DNA from: JAWCLZ01 sp038850275
GTDB taxonomy: Archaea > Halobacteriota > JAWCLZ01
Assembly (NCBI GenBank): GCA_038850275.1
Contig: JAWCLZ010000008.1
Location: 1-52,422 of the forward strand
DNA length: 52,422 bases
Direction of reading: 5' to 3'
Shown here: positions 32,189 to 40,045 of the stretch, in pieces
Position numbering within the stretch: the stretch's first letter is position 1
Layout of the letters: each line of letters starts with the position of its first letter
The notes under the pieces: generated by a model
Told to the model about the DNA's origin: nothing
The model's database searches: none
Seen by the model: only the letters and a program-made list of their open reading frames with translations
Translations under genes and position numbers: made by a program

Positions 32189-33166
32189 TTAACGAGTCCT
32201 TTTTTCAATCTCCCTCGCAACCTCAAGAGCTTTTTCAGCGAGACTCGAATTTATATGTTTTTGCTCAACAGCCTTATAAAGTTTATCTTCATCAATAATT
32301 TTAACCTCGCCTTGCATTATAATTACATCCACTTCGAGATCCATATATCTAATCTTATCTGGATAGAACTCCACGGGTGTATTTATATTGTAATACTCGC
32401 CTTTAAGCTCATTTGAACTGGAATAATAAGCGTGGTGCACATACCAACTCCCCTCTATGAAGGTGGAAATTGCGTAGTCTCCCTCTTGTCTAGGGATGTT
32501 TAATCCATCATAGGTTCCGCTGCCCTTCATCTTCCTTAAAATTCGAAGCACTTTAGCTTCAGGGGAAAAATCAATAACCATGCCCTCTCTAAGTTGAAGT
32601 ACTTTGCCATTTAACTTCGCGTGCTCAATACCTAGAGTAACATTCTTCCCAACTTGGTCATATAGATATCTCCAGAGTTTCAATTCGATCTCCCCTCGCT
32701 TCTCGGGATGGAAGCGAAGCTCGTGCTCAGCTTCATCCACAATTTTAGAGGCAAATATCCTGAATCTATGGTGTCCAGAAACAGTGGGGGTTACTCTATC
32801 TCTCACTTTATCCAACATTGATTTAGAGAGGGTTGGAAATTCAACCTCGCAGCATATATAGCCGGGGAAAATCTGAACCCATTTTTTATCAGAGAGCCAT
32901 TCTAAAGGGTCTTTCTCTCTAATAACACAATCAGGTAGGCTTCTGAGTATTTGAACCACTGGCTCCACTCCCTCTGTTTTTCCAATTATAACTATGCCTT
33001 GTTTATCCTCTCTATCCTTAACTAAAACCTCGCCTAGAAATGGTTTGAATTCTAAGTTAAATCGCTTGGAAATAGCTGCAGAGGGCTGCACCACGTTTAA
33101 TCCTTGGTCTAGAAAAAGCTTAGTTAAAGCAGTGGCGTAGATTCCACGGAGCTTGATTTTAGTCAA
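32189..33166 (-). CDS. Probable ribonuclease FAU-1 (S1 + DUF402)
   Basis: This 325-residue protein matches archaeal FAU-1: an N-terminal RNA-binding region (LRGIYATALTKLFLDQGLNV and ISKRFNLEF), SGHHRFRIFASKIVDEAEHE, GSGTYDGLNIPRQEGDYAIS, then the DUF402 barrel with SWYVHHAYYSSSNELKGEYY and the acidic DLEVDVI strand. FAU-1 of Pyrococcus binds AU-rich RNA and has RNase activity on rRNA precursors. The start is TTG 33166, with GAGGTG 7 bp upstream just after the acylphosphatase stop. Confidence 0.93.
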   Translation of the reverse strand: MTKIKLRGIYATALTKLFLDQGLNVVQPSAAISKRFNLEFKPFLGEVLVKDREDKQGIVIIGKTEGVEPVVQILRSLPDCVIREKDPLEWLSDKKWVQIFPGYICCEVEFPTLSKSMLDKVRDRVTPTVSGHHRFRIFASKIVDEAEHELRFHPEKRGEIELKLWRYLYDQVGKNVTLGIEHAKLNGKVLQLREGMVIDFSPEAKVLRILRKMKGSGTYDGLNIPRQEGDYAISTFIEGSWYVHHAYYSSSNELKGEYYNINTPVEFYPDKIRYMDLEVDVIIMQGEVKIIDEDKLYKAVEQKHINSSLAEKALEVAREIEKRTR

Positions 33167-33178
33167 GCCTTTGCACCT

Positions 33179-33472
33179 CTAAAGATATCGGATTTTAAAG
33201 TCCTTGTATTCCCCTTTATACTCCTCCCACTTTACCTCTAAATTTGTAACCCTAGCTCCCCTAGGGCCTTTTCTGCAGAATTCTATAGCGCGATCAACTT
33301 TTTCCTTCTCCCCCTCGAAAACTGCTTCCACTCTGCCATCTGAGAGGTTTCTCACCCAACCAGTTAAACCTAATTCCCTAGCGATCTCTTGAGTGGTGGA
33401 TCTGAAGAACACTCCTTGTACCTTGCCTGAGATATAAACATGAGCTCTAGCGAGCATATTTTTAAACTTCAC
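33179..33472 (-). CDS. acyP: Acylphosphatase
   Basis: This small enzyme (up to 97 residues) hydrolyses acyl phosphates. The signature HVYISGKVQGVFFRSTTQEI contains the phosphate-binding Arg, and GWVRNLSDGRVEAVFEGEKE holds the catalytic Asn. Length is normal for the family. GTG 33472 or ATG 33457 could start it; the GTG lies within the tail of the tandem repeat that follows the thymidylate synthase-like gene. It lies between that gene and the FAU-1 gene on the same strand. Confidence 0.96.
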   Translation of the reverse strand: MKFKNMLARAHVYISGKVQGVFFRSTTQEIARELGLTGWVRNLSDGRVEAVFEGEKEKVDRAIEFCRKGPRGARVTNLEVKWEEYKGEYKDFKIRYL

Positions 33473-33476
33473 TCTT

Positions 33477-33524
33477 TCATTTACACTCTTCCATTTAATT
33501 TCATTTACACTCTTTCATTTTATT
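33477..33524. repeat. 24-bp tandem duplication across a stop codon (22/24 identical)
   Basis: Two 24-bp units, 33477-33500 and 33501-33524, begin TCATTTACACTCTT and differ at two positions; a partial third copy is at 33471-33482. The junction coincides with the start of TCA (33501-33503), the reverse-strand TGA stop of the thymidylate synthase-like gene. In frame, the outer copy again gives Met-x-Glu-Cys-Lys-stop. Confidence 0.95.
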
Positions 33525-34919
33525 ATCTTTATCTTTCCTTGTCAATCCCAGCATTTCAGCAGCTGTGGGCATGGGGGGGCGAAGGAGCTCTTTAACTGCT
33601 CTCCAGCTATCCCCATAGATATGCATATTGGCGCTGAGAAGTGTTAAGCGCACTTTTTTAAACCCACTATTCATAGCTGCGAACTCCGCTAAGCGCGCAA
33701 AGCCATATTGATTTGCATGCGTTGCGCCAAATGCATCATTGGAGCGCATGAAAAGGGATAAACCAAGGGTTTCTTCATCATAGGCATAGAAACAATAGCA
33801 CCGCAGGCAAGCTGGGTCTTTGAGAAATACATCCCAAGGTCTGGATATGGTTACAAAAGCTTGTCTAGTATATTTATTCTGCTTTAATTTCTGAATCGAG
33901 TGAAACAGTTGATCAATGGGAGGTCTTTTAAAATTGATCAAATCATTGCGGTCATATCTCGCTCTTGAAGCATAGGAATATACTTCCCCTTGCTCTAGGA
34001 TGATGTCATTTTCCTTTGCTTCTTTATCCACATCTGGCACGCCTAGGATATAGCGCATTGCATATTCCTCGCCATATCTAGCTGTGAATGGCGCTTTATC
34101 ATCAAGCATGTTTTCAAGGGGATTTGAAATATCTATTAAAACGCGGTGGCCAAATCTAGCTCGTGCTTGCTTCTCAAAAACCTCTCCCCATTGAGTTTGA
34201 TCTTCAAAGCCCTCGTGGAAGACATACTCTAAAGTTTGCCTCCATCCAAATGGTATATTCTCTGATTCGATTAAAAAAGCGTGTTTATTTGGCACTGCTG
34301 GAATTGCTGGCTTAAGCTGCTTAACCCTGGTTTCATCTCGCTTGTAATAATGCGCATTAACTATGAATAGCCCAAGAGTACCCTTTGCATAGCCAGTTTG
34401 CTTGCTGATTAAATTTAGAATTTCAGTCAAGCCAAGCATGTTTAAGTCTAAAAAGTTATAGGTATCTAGGCTTCGGAATACTCCTGTTAAATGAACTTGT
34501 TTTTCCATATTAGAAGGGGTAACTTGTACATAGATTTCAAGCAGCGATGGAGGGGTTCTTGCAATTACATCCCAAGGGCGAGCAATTGCTATGGAGAAGC
34601 GCCTTGAATAAGGCACTTGCTTTATCAATTCTATTCCCGCTTTTAATTGATCTATGGGCTTGGTAATTCTTTGATTATATGTCTCAAAAGTGCCATCTTC
34701 ATTTTCAATCAACCATTTCTCATGGGGATCCTCCGCTAGCAATGGGTTAGAGTATTTTTCAGGAATGGCAAGCTCAGGTTTTTCCACGATTAATAAAACA
34801 TCAGGTAGAAAAATTACCTTCCCCCTGGGGGAGGCTCTCTCCACTCCATTTTTTAACAACTCGTGATTTAAAAGCGAAACTCCATCCTCTATTGAATGTG
34901 CGAAGATCAATTTCGCCAC
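33501..34919 (-). CDS. Tandem double-domain thymidylate synthase-like protein
   Basis: This 472-residue protein, about twice the length of archaeal thymidylate synthases such as MJ0511, holds two homologous halves. The N half (about 85-205) has SRRFSIAIARPWDVIARTPP, then SLLE where the Cys should be, VFRSLDTYNFLDLNMLGLTE and NAHYYKRD. The C half (about 330-440) has TRQAFVTISRPWDVFLKDPA followed by C371-L-R-C374, MRSNDAFGATHANQYGFARL and ANMHIYGDSW. Thus only the C half keeps the nucleophilic Cys (C371, or C374). The likely reaction is dUMP methylation or a pyrimidine C5-hydroxymethylation. The start is GTG 34919, overlapping the previous TAG by one base. Confidence 0.85.
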   Translation of the reverse strand: MAKLIFAHSIEDGVSLLNHELLKNGVERASPRGKVIFLPDVLLIVEKPELAIPEKYSNPLLAEDPHEKWLIENEDGTFETYNQRITKPIDQLKAGIELIKQVPYSRRFSIAIARPWDVIARTPPSLLEIYVQVTPSNMEKQVHLTGVFRSLDTYNFLDLNMLGLTEILNLISKQTGYAKGTLGLFIVNAHYYKRDETRVKQLKPAIPAVPNKHAFLIESENIPFGWRQTLEYVFHEGFEDQTQWGEVFEKQARARFGHRVLIDISNPLENMLDDKAPFTARYGEEYAMRYILGVPDVDKEAKENDIILEQGEVYSYASRARYDRNDLINFKRPPIDQLFHSIQKLKQNKYTRQAFVTISRPWDVFLKDPACLRCYCFYAYDEETLGLSLFMRSNDAFGATHANQYGFARLAEFAAMNSGFKKVRLTLLSANMHIYGDSWRAVKELLRPPMPTAAEMLGLTRKDKDNKMKECK

Positions 34920-35959
34920 TATTCTTCTCCCTCTTTCTTAAGTTCCTCTTTTGTATATTTTGCAATTTGATCTGCCATTTCACTTAGCTTTGCATTTCCA
35001 CCTAAATCATAAGTTACATATTTGCCCTCTGAAATCACGCGCTCAGTAGCTTTAAAGATCGCCCTTGCCTTTGCTTTTTCACCTAGATAATCAAGCATCC
35101 ATGCTCCAGCTAGTATTGTTGCAGTTGGATTTACTTTATCCAAGCCGCGATATTTAGGTGCTGAGCCATGCGCTGGTTCGAACATGGCATAGGCATCGCC
35201 TATATTAGCGGAGTATATCAAGCCTATGCTTCCCACGAGTGCAGAGCATTCCTCGCTGATTATGTCCATGAATAAATTGGTGGAAAGCAAGATCTTTTGA
35301 TTGAAGATCTGAGGGTTTTTAATTAACTGCTGAGCCATATTATCAATGTGATACTCCCAGATCTCGATATCATCATATTCTTTTCCCACTCTATGAACTG
35401 ATTCTAAGAAAACCCCGCAGGTTTGCTTCAATATATTGCTCTTGTGAATTGCTACAACTGTTTTCCAGTTCCTTCTCCTAGCTTCTTCAAATGCAAATCT
35501 AGCAATTTTTTCACACGCTGTTCTTGAAATTTTGCGAATCGCTATATAAACATCGTCTGATAATTTAAATTCCGCTCCAAAGTACAATCCCTCAGTGGCT
35601 TCTCTAATGCATACAAAGTCCACAGCGCCAAGGGGCGTGGGAGTATTGGGTATGGTTTTAATTGGACGAATATTTGCATAGAGATTGAACCTTTGCCTTA
35701 TTGAAACAGCAACACTCTTAGGCGTGCCTGGACCGCCTGGGGTAGTTGTTGGACCTTTGAAGCAAGCATCAGTTTGCTTCAATATCTCCCAAGTTTCCTC
35801 TGGTATTAATGAATCACCACCGTGTTTTTCCCACCACTCAGCTCCAGCGCTGCAAGGTATAAATTCAACCTCAGGCTCGGTGACTTTAATAACTTTAAGC
35901 ATAGCATCCACAAGTTCTGGTCCCACGCCATCGCCTTTTATGACTGCTGCTTTTTTCAT
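34919..35959 (-). CDS. Isocitrate dehydrogenase-like (isocitrate/isopropylmalate dehydrogenase family)
   Basis: This protein of 346 residues is a beta-decarboxylating dehydrogenase. Motifs: AAVIKGDGVGPELVDAMLKV, GTPKSVAVSIRQRFNLYANI (substrate arginines), IREATEGLYFGAEFKLSDDV, AIHKSNILKQTCGVF with the catalytic Lys, and the cofactor loop FEPAHGSAPKYRGLDKVNP. Ser/Arg spacing fits isocitrate better than isopropylmalate, which is a moderate-strength inference. The real start is ATG 35959 behind AAAGGAGGAG; a longer form would begin inside the ACT regulator. It sits between that regulator (14 bp) and the thymidylate synthase-like gene (1-bp overlap). Confidence 0.85.
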   Translation of the reverse strand: MKKAAVIKGDGVGPELVDAMLKVIKVTEPEVEFIPCSAGAEWWEKHGGDSLIPEETWEILKQTDACFKGPTTTPGGPGTPKSVAVSIRQRFNLYANIRPIKTIPNTPTPLGAVDFVCIREATEGLYFGAEFKLSDDVYIAIRKISRTACEKIARFAFEEARRRNWKTVVAIHKSNILKQTCGVFLESVHRVGKEYDDIEIWEYHIDNMAQQLIKNPQIFNQKILLSTNLFMDIISEECSALVGSIGLIYSANIGDAYAMFEPAHGSAPKYRGLDKVNPTATILAGAWMLDYLGEKAKARAIFKATERVISEGKYVTYDLGGNAKLSEMADQIAKYTKEELKKEGEE

Positions 35960-35973
35960 TTTCACTCCTCCTT

Positions 35974-36486
35974 TTAGAATAAAGTGATACTTTTCACTGT
36001 TGAACAACGTGCTAATTCATCCATTACTTCTCCAGGTACTTTTTTATCAGTTATAATGGTCAGCTTTGGATCCTCGGTGAGATAGGGATCGTCGGTTACA
36101 ACTTGTCTAATGCTTATACCATTTTTAGCTAACACAGCTGTTACCTCTGCAACTATCCCAGGTTTAGCTGCATTTCTAGGTGTAATTATTATAACTCCTA
36201 GATTAAGCCAAGGCGCTGCATCGCGAAGAAATAGTATTGATTTAAGATTTTGAAAGAGCTTCTTTAGATATTCATCTTTTAAAATAGCCTTTACAGTTGC
36301 ATCAACTACTCTTCTATCCACACCTATCTCTCGAGCAATCTTGGTATGAGGAATCTCTATTCCACCTGAGACAACTCTACCTTTTTCGCTTACTTGAAAT
36401 CCCCTCTCGAGGAGCAAGCGCAAAACCTTCGCCTGCGCAGGGTAATCTTTAAATCTAGTTAGAATTTCATTCCACATACTTTTCAC
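35974..36486 (-). CDS. ACT-domain regulator of amino acid metabolism (COG2150-like)
   Basis: This 170-residue protein begins with a winged-helix-like half (AKVLRLLLERGFQVSEKGRV and PHTKIAREIGVDRRVVDATV) and ends with an ACT domain (NAAKPGIVAEVTAVLAKNGI, SIRQVVTDDPYLTEDPKLTI). ACT domains bind amino acids. The layout matches the archaeal family predicted to regulate amino acid metabolism. It heads the regulator-IDH-thymidylate synthase operon, so it could sense the product of the 2-oxoglutarate/glutamate branch. Confidence 0.88.
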   Translation of the reverse strand: MKSMWNEILTRFKDYPAQAKVLRLLLERGFQVSEKGRVVSGGIEIPHTKIAREIGVDRRVVDATVKAILKDEYLKKLFQNLKSILFLRDAAPWLNLGVIIITPRNAAKPGIVAEVTAVLAKNGISIRQVVTDDPYLTEDPKLTIITDKKVPGEVMDELARCSTVKSITLF

Positions 36487-36561
36487 ATACCAACTAATGC
36501 TTGATTAAATACCATATACACTAATGCTTGATATAGTACATAGGGTTTATTATTATATTGC

Positions 36562-37215
36562 ATGAGATTGGATGAATTTCTCACCAGCGTATTAGGCATT
36601 AAATCTCGCGCTAGAGCCAAGAGAGCAATTGAACTTGGGTTGGTTAAGGTTAATGATAGGGTGGTTAAGAAACCAGCTTATGATGTTAAATATGGAGATA
36701 ATGTTACACTGCAGCGCGAGCTAGCGGAGAAAAGCGCTGGGTATTTTAAACTCAAGGATATTCAAGCTAAAACGGGATTGATTAAAAAAAGCGATATTGT
36801 ATTAGACATAGGCTCAAGTGCAGGTGGATTTCTACTCTTTGCCTCTGAAAATGCCTATAAGGTTTATGGGATTGAATATAGCAAGGAATTCTATGAGGAA
36901 TTGAAGGCAATTGAAAGAGAAAGGAAAAATGTGAAAATTATTTTTCAAGACATATTTAAAGCTAATTTAAGAGAATTTATACAAGAGGAATTGAGCTTGA
37001 TATTGAATGATCTAGCACTTGACTGGAGGAGCTCGCTGAAAGCACTTAGCTTAGTCCTTCCATTACTTGGGAAAAATGGACGCGTGCTTCAAGTAATTAA
37101 ATTTGAAAAAGATTTGACTCCAATTTTAAAAGAACTTGAAAAAATGGGTTTAAAACATCTTCAAACTCTAGAGGGGAAGAGAAAGGAGAAATTTTTAATA
37201 GCTATAAAGCTATAG
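36562..37215 (+). CDS. S4-domain rRNA methyltransferase, TlyA/FtsJ-like
   Basis: This 217-residue protein has an S4 RNA-binding domain at 1-55 (MRLDEFLTSVLGIKSRARAK, VNDRVVKKPAYDVKYGD) and a FtsJ-type SAM methyltransferase domain with VLDIGSSAGGFLLFASENAY, the acidic IILDLAL-like strand ILNDLALDW, and VLQVIKFEKDL with the catalytic Lys. Bacterial TlyA methylates rRNA 2'-hydroxyls; the archaeal homologue's target is unknown. It is divergent from the ACT regulator and ends 6 bp inside the convergent small gene. Confidence 0.9.
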   Translation: MRLDEFLTSVLGIKSRARAKRAIELGLVKVNDRVVKKPAYDVKYGDNVTLQRELAEKSAGYFKLKDIQAKTGLIKKSDIVLDIGSSAGGFLLFASENAYKVYGIEYSKEFYEELKAIERERKNVKIIFQDIFKANLREFIQEELSLILNDLALDWRSSLKALSLVLPLLGKNGRVLQVIKFEKDLTPILKELEKMGLKHLQTLEGKRKEKFLIAIKL

Positions 37216-37512
37216 TTTGCCAAAGATCGCTCCCATGCCTGCTTCCGCAGATTCAGCTTCCTCTTTTATTGCTTTAATTATCTCCTCAGCCTCTCTTGGT
37301 TCAGGCTTTTCCAGTTTTAGCTCAGATAGTAAATCTTCGGCTTTCTTTATATTCTCAGGAGTGGTATTGAAATGCAGGAAGAAGCCTTGTCTCTTAGAGC
37401 CAAGTAGCTTTGCCTCTCTAACTGTATAGCCCATTCGCTTGAAAAAGTCATGCTCAAGCACCTTCTCAACCTGTTTCTTGCCCTCATAGCTATAAAAATA
37501 TAGAGCATCCAT
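37210..37512 (-). CDS. Conserved-looking small protein, unknown function
   Basis: This 100-residue soluble protein starts MDALYFYSYEGKKQVEKVLE and has a central GSKRQGFFLHFNTTPENIKK, followed by an acidic helix (EPREAEEIIKAIKEEAESAE) and the tail MGAIFGKL. I do not recognise the family. GGTGA 7 bp before ATG 37512 supports the start. Its position about 100 bp after dphB on the same strand suggests a translation-related role, which is only association. Confidence 0.8.
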   Translation of the reverse strand: MDALYFYSYEGKKQVEKVLEHDFFKRMGYTVREAKLLGSKRQGFFLHFNTTPENIKKAEDLLSELKLEKPEPREAEEIIKAIKEEAESAEAGMGAIFGKL

Positions 37513-37609
37513 TGACTTTCACCTTTCAATAGTTTAATTTCTATAATTATAATCATATCGCTATTGCCATTTGATATCACTTCCGCACTATCTAGAATGC
37601 GACTTTCAA

Positions 37610-38392
37610 TCAAGCTTTCCTTAAAATCCCCATGGGTGCATTTGCAAGTTTAATTAGCGCTTCAGCTTCCATGAAATGAAGCTCAGCTGGTGCCACTAGA
37701 ATGTGAAGAGGAGGTCCAAAGTCATATTCAACCAAGTTCTCTATATAATCCGCTTTAACAAGAGGTTTTTTAGAACCTGCTCTGGCTATGCCAACCATTA
37801 ACCTATTTTTAAGTATTCCTTCATTTCGTTGGCTTTCAATTTGCATTAAAATTCGCAGAGCATCTGCAATAATCATGAATCTATCATCTTGTATATCTAG
37901 AAATAATAGGGTATGAAGATTATTTTTAAGATTCATTTTAATGGCATCATAGGGCGCTTCTGAAACTCTACCTTTATATGGAAAAGCCACTGTTGCAGAT
38001 TTCCCAAAGCGATAGTTCATCAATCCAGTTAAACCGCAAACTGCAGTTTGAATAGAAGCATTATGTATAATCTCAGTCTCGATACCAAGGTTAATGGCTC
38101 GCAAGCGAAGATCTAGATGAGTCGTTGCTATTAGCGGATCGCCTCCGCAGAGGATTACTACTTTCTTTGTCCTAGCGTTTTCCAAGATATGCTGTGGATT
38201 TTGCTCTATATCCTCGCGCTTCAATAACGTGATCTTTTTCCCATATAATTGCTCCATTTTTTCAAGCGTTGTACCAAGCAAGCGCGAGGTATAGAATTCA
38301 GCGTATACTACATCCGCATTTCTAATCGCCTCTAAGCCCTTAAGAGAAATATCTTTCTCATCGTATAGTCCAAGTCCGATGAAAGTAAGCAT
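37610..38392 (-). CDS. dphB: Diphthine synthase
   Basis: This 260-residue SAM methyltransferase of the tetrapyrrole-methylase fold trimethylates the modified His of archaeal EF2. Features: LTFIGLGLYDEKDISLKGLE, KVVILCGGDPLIATTHLDLR, HNASIQTAVCGLTGLMNYRF, LHTLLFLDIQDDRFMIIADA and VGIARAGSKKPLVKA. Length is typical. The other diphthamide genes are not here. Confidence 0.96.
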   Translation of the reverse strand: MLTFIGLGLYDEKDISLKGLEAIRNADVVYAEFYTSRLLGTTLEKMEQLYGKKITLLKREDIEQNPQHILENARTKKVVILCGGDPLIATTHLDLRLRAINLGIETEIIHNASIQTAVCGLTGLMNYRFGKSATVAFPYKGRVSEAPYDAIKMNLKNNLHTLLFLDIQDDRFMIIADALRILMQIESQRNEGILKNRLMVGIARAGSKKPLVKADYIENLVEYDFGPPLHILVAPAELHFMEAEALIKLANAPMGILRKA

Positions 38393-38498
38393 ATTTATTA
38401 AATATCAAAAGCAGCTATATATTTTCTTAATTTTGAGATTATTGTTATCACATAATTTAAAAAATTTTGTTTTTGCGCCTTTCTCTACAGCAATTTAA

Positions 38499-39242
38499 GA
38501 TACTACAACTAACCCTATTTATGCCTCAGAGCTCAATGGCAGGGAGATACTAAATCCCTTCAAATCATATGGCGGTACGCCAACTGGTCAAGCGATAGCT
38601 GTAGCAACTTATGAGCTCACCAATAAATCTTCCTACTTCACCGCTGGAGATAGCACTAGATTGCCAGCGATAATACTACTCTCCGACGGCCTTCCAACAC
38701 TCCCTCAGCCTGAGAGCAAAGCTAGAGAGCAAGCGCTTGCTCAAGCAAGTGCTGCGAAGGCAAAGGGGATCGCTATTTATACCATTGGCTTCGGCGTGGA
38801 CGCAGATAAAGAACTCCTTCAGCAAATTGCCTCCACACCCAGTAACTTCTATTATGCTGCGACTAAGGAAGACCTTGAGAATATATATCGCACTATAGCA
38901 AGGGAATTGCGGGAAACCGCCGCCACTAATTTAACAGTCATAGATGTAATCCCGAGCGATATAATATTAGATGAATCCAGTTTGTCTTCAGATACAATTG
39001 TAATCCACAACGACGATGGCACAACAACATTGATTTGGAAGATAGAGAGAATTAAGATAGATGACACTTGGATTAGAGAATTCGATATTAAAGCTAAAAA
39101 TGAAAATGCAAAGGAAGCAAATGTATTCAATCAATCAAGAGTGGAATTCACATCCATAGTTGGCACCCACGAAGTTCGAGTTTTCCCTCATACTTATATC
39201 AACATAACCACTCTACGGGAAGAGAAAATCATACTGGAATAA
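38499..39242 (+). pseudogene. 5'-truncated von Willebrand factor A (vWA) domain protein
   Basis: The frame opens right after a TAA at 38496-38498 and runs to the stop at 39240-39242. It contains YGGTPTGQAIAVATYEL (the middle MIDAS Thr region), PAIILLSDGLPTLPQPESKA and IYTIGFGVDADKELLQQI, plus DLENIYRTIARELRETAATN, followed by a beta-rich domain. The first vWA strand with DxSxS is absent, and no start codon precedes TTG 38661, deep within the domain. The upstream 100 bp is AT-rich without a matching N-terminal exon-like frame. The gene is therefore probably a truncated relic, or a start-lacking variant. It is adjacent to a pilin-like gene 1 bp downstream. Confidence 0.7.
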
Positions 39243-39243
39243 A

Positions 39244-40011
39244 ATGCAGTTAATTAAATCGCAGAATGCAGTTTCAGAAGTAGTTGGGTATGTTTTGATT
39301 TTTGGTATCATGATAACTTCCATAGGGTTAATGTGTATATATGGCTTTCCAGTGCTTGAGAGCTCTCAAAGTAAAATCAGATATCAAAGCGTGGAGCAGG
39401 GATTCGCAGTGCTTCAATCAAACTTGGACAAAACTGCTTACGATCAAGCTCTAGTTAAAACCACGAGGATAAACGTGGGAGAAGGTACTTTAAGCACTTC
39501 TAAGGGGGATCATTTAAAGTTGGCAGTGAATGTTACGAATGCAACAAAATTCCAAATAGAGCTAGATTTGGGGTTGATAGAATATGAATATGGAGGGGAT
39601 TCAGTTGCATATATGAATGGAGGGGTATTTGAAAAACAAGCAGAATATGCCTTTATAAAATTCCCTCCCACGATATTTGTATACGAGGACTTAAGGAACA
39701 ATGAAACGATCGCAATGATCTCTATCATTAGAATGGAGAGCAATATATCCTCTGGAAGCGGTATAGTTACAGTGCTATCCAAATACAATAGCTCAGATAC
39801 CCATGTATTCATTGAAAGCGGAGGCAATGTAATACTAGAGATAAACAGCAGTAAGTATGCTGATGCTTGGGAAGACTATTTCATAAAAATGAAGGGCTCG
39901 CTTCAAAACACCGTAATTCAACTGGAGCGGAATGGCAATGAACTAGTGATAACCATACCTTTTAATAAGGTAATCATATCTGAAAATAGATTAAAACTTG
40001 AATTAACATAA
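39244..40011 (+). CDS. Archaeal type IV pilin-like / surface protein
   Basis: This 255-residue protein begins MQLIKSQNAVSEVVGYVLIF followed by a hydrophobic segment (residues about 14-37) and a beta-rich, Asn/Ser-containing ectodomain. The NAVSEVVGYVL start matches archaeal pilin-like N-terminal motifs (A-V-S-E-V-[IV]-G) that follow a class III signal cleavage. It should be anchored or assembled outside the cell. It follows the truncated vWA gene by 1 bp, suggesting former co-function in surface adhesion. An imperfect repeat crosses its stop. Confidence 0.75.
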   Translation: MQLIKSQNAVSEVVGYVLIFGIMITSIGLMCIYGFPVLESSQSKIRYQSVEQGFAVLQSNLDKTAYDQALVKTTRINVGEGTLSTSKGDHLKLAVNVTNATKFQIELDLGLIEYEYGGDSVAYMNGGVFEKQAEYAFIKFPPTIFVYEDLRNNETIAMISIIRMESNISSGSGIVTVLSKYNSSDTHVFIESGGNVILEINSSKYADAWEDYFIKMKGSLQNTVIQLERNGNELVITIPFNKVIISENRLKLELT

Positions 40012-40024
40012 TCTTGAAATAACA
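39997..40024. repeat. Imperfect 12-bp repeat across the pilin-like gene stop
   Basis: CTTGAATTAACA (39997-40008) precedes the TAA stop, and CTTGAAATAACA recurs at 40013-40024. They differ at one position with period 16. Confidence 0.6.
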
Positions 40025-40045
40025 ACGCTAAATAAAATAGCATGA

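Noticed and set aside
35960..36007. 16-residue N-terminal extension of the IDH-like enzyme
   Set aside because: It would start inside the ACT regulator, whereas ATG 35959 has a strong AAAGGAGGAG upstream.
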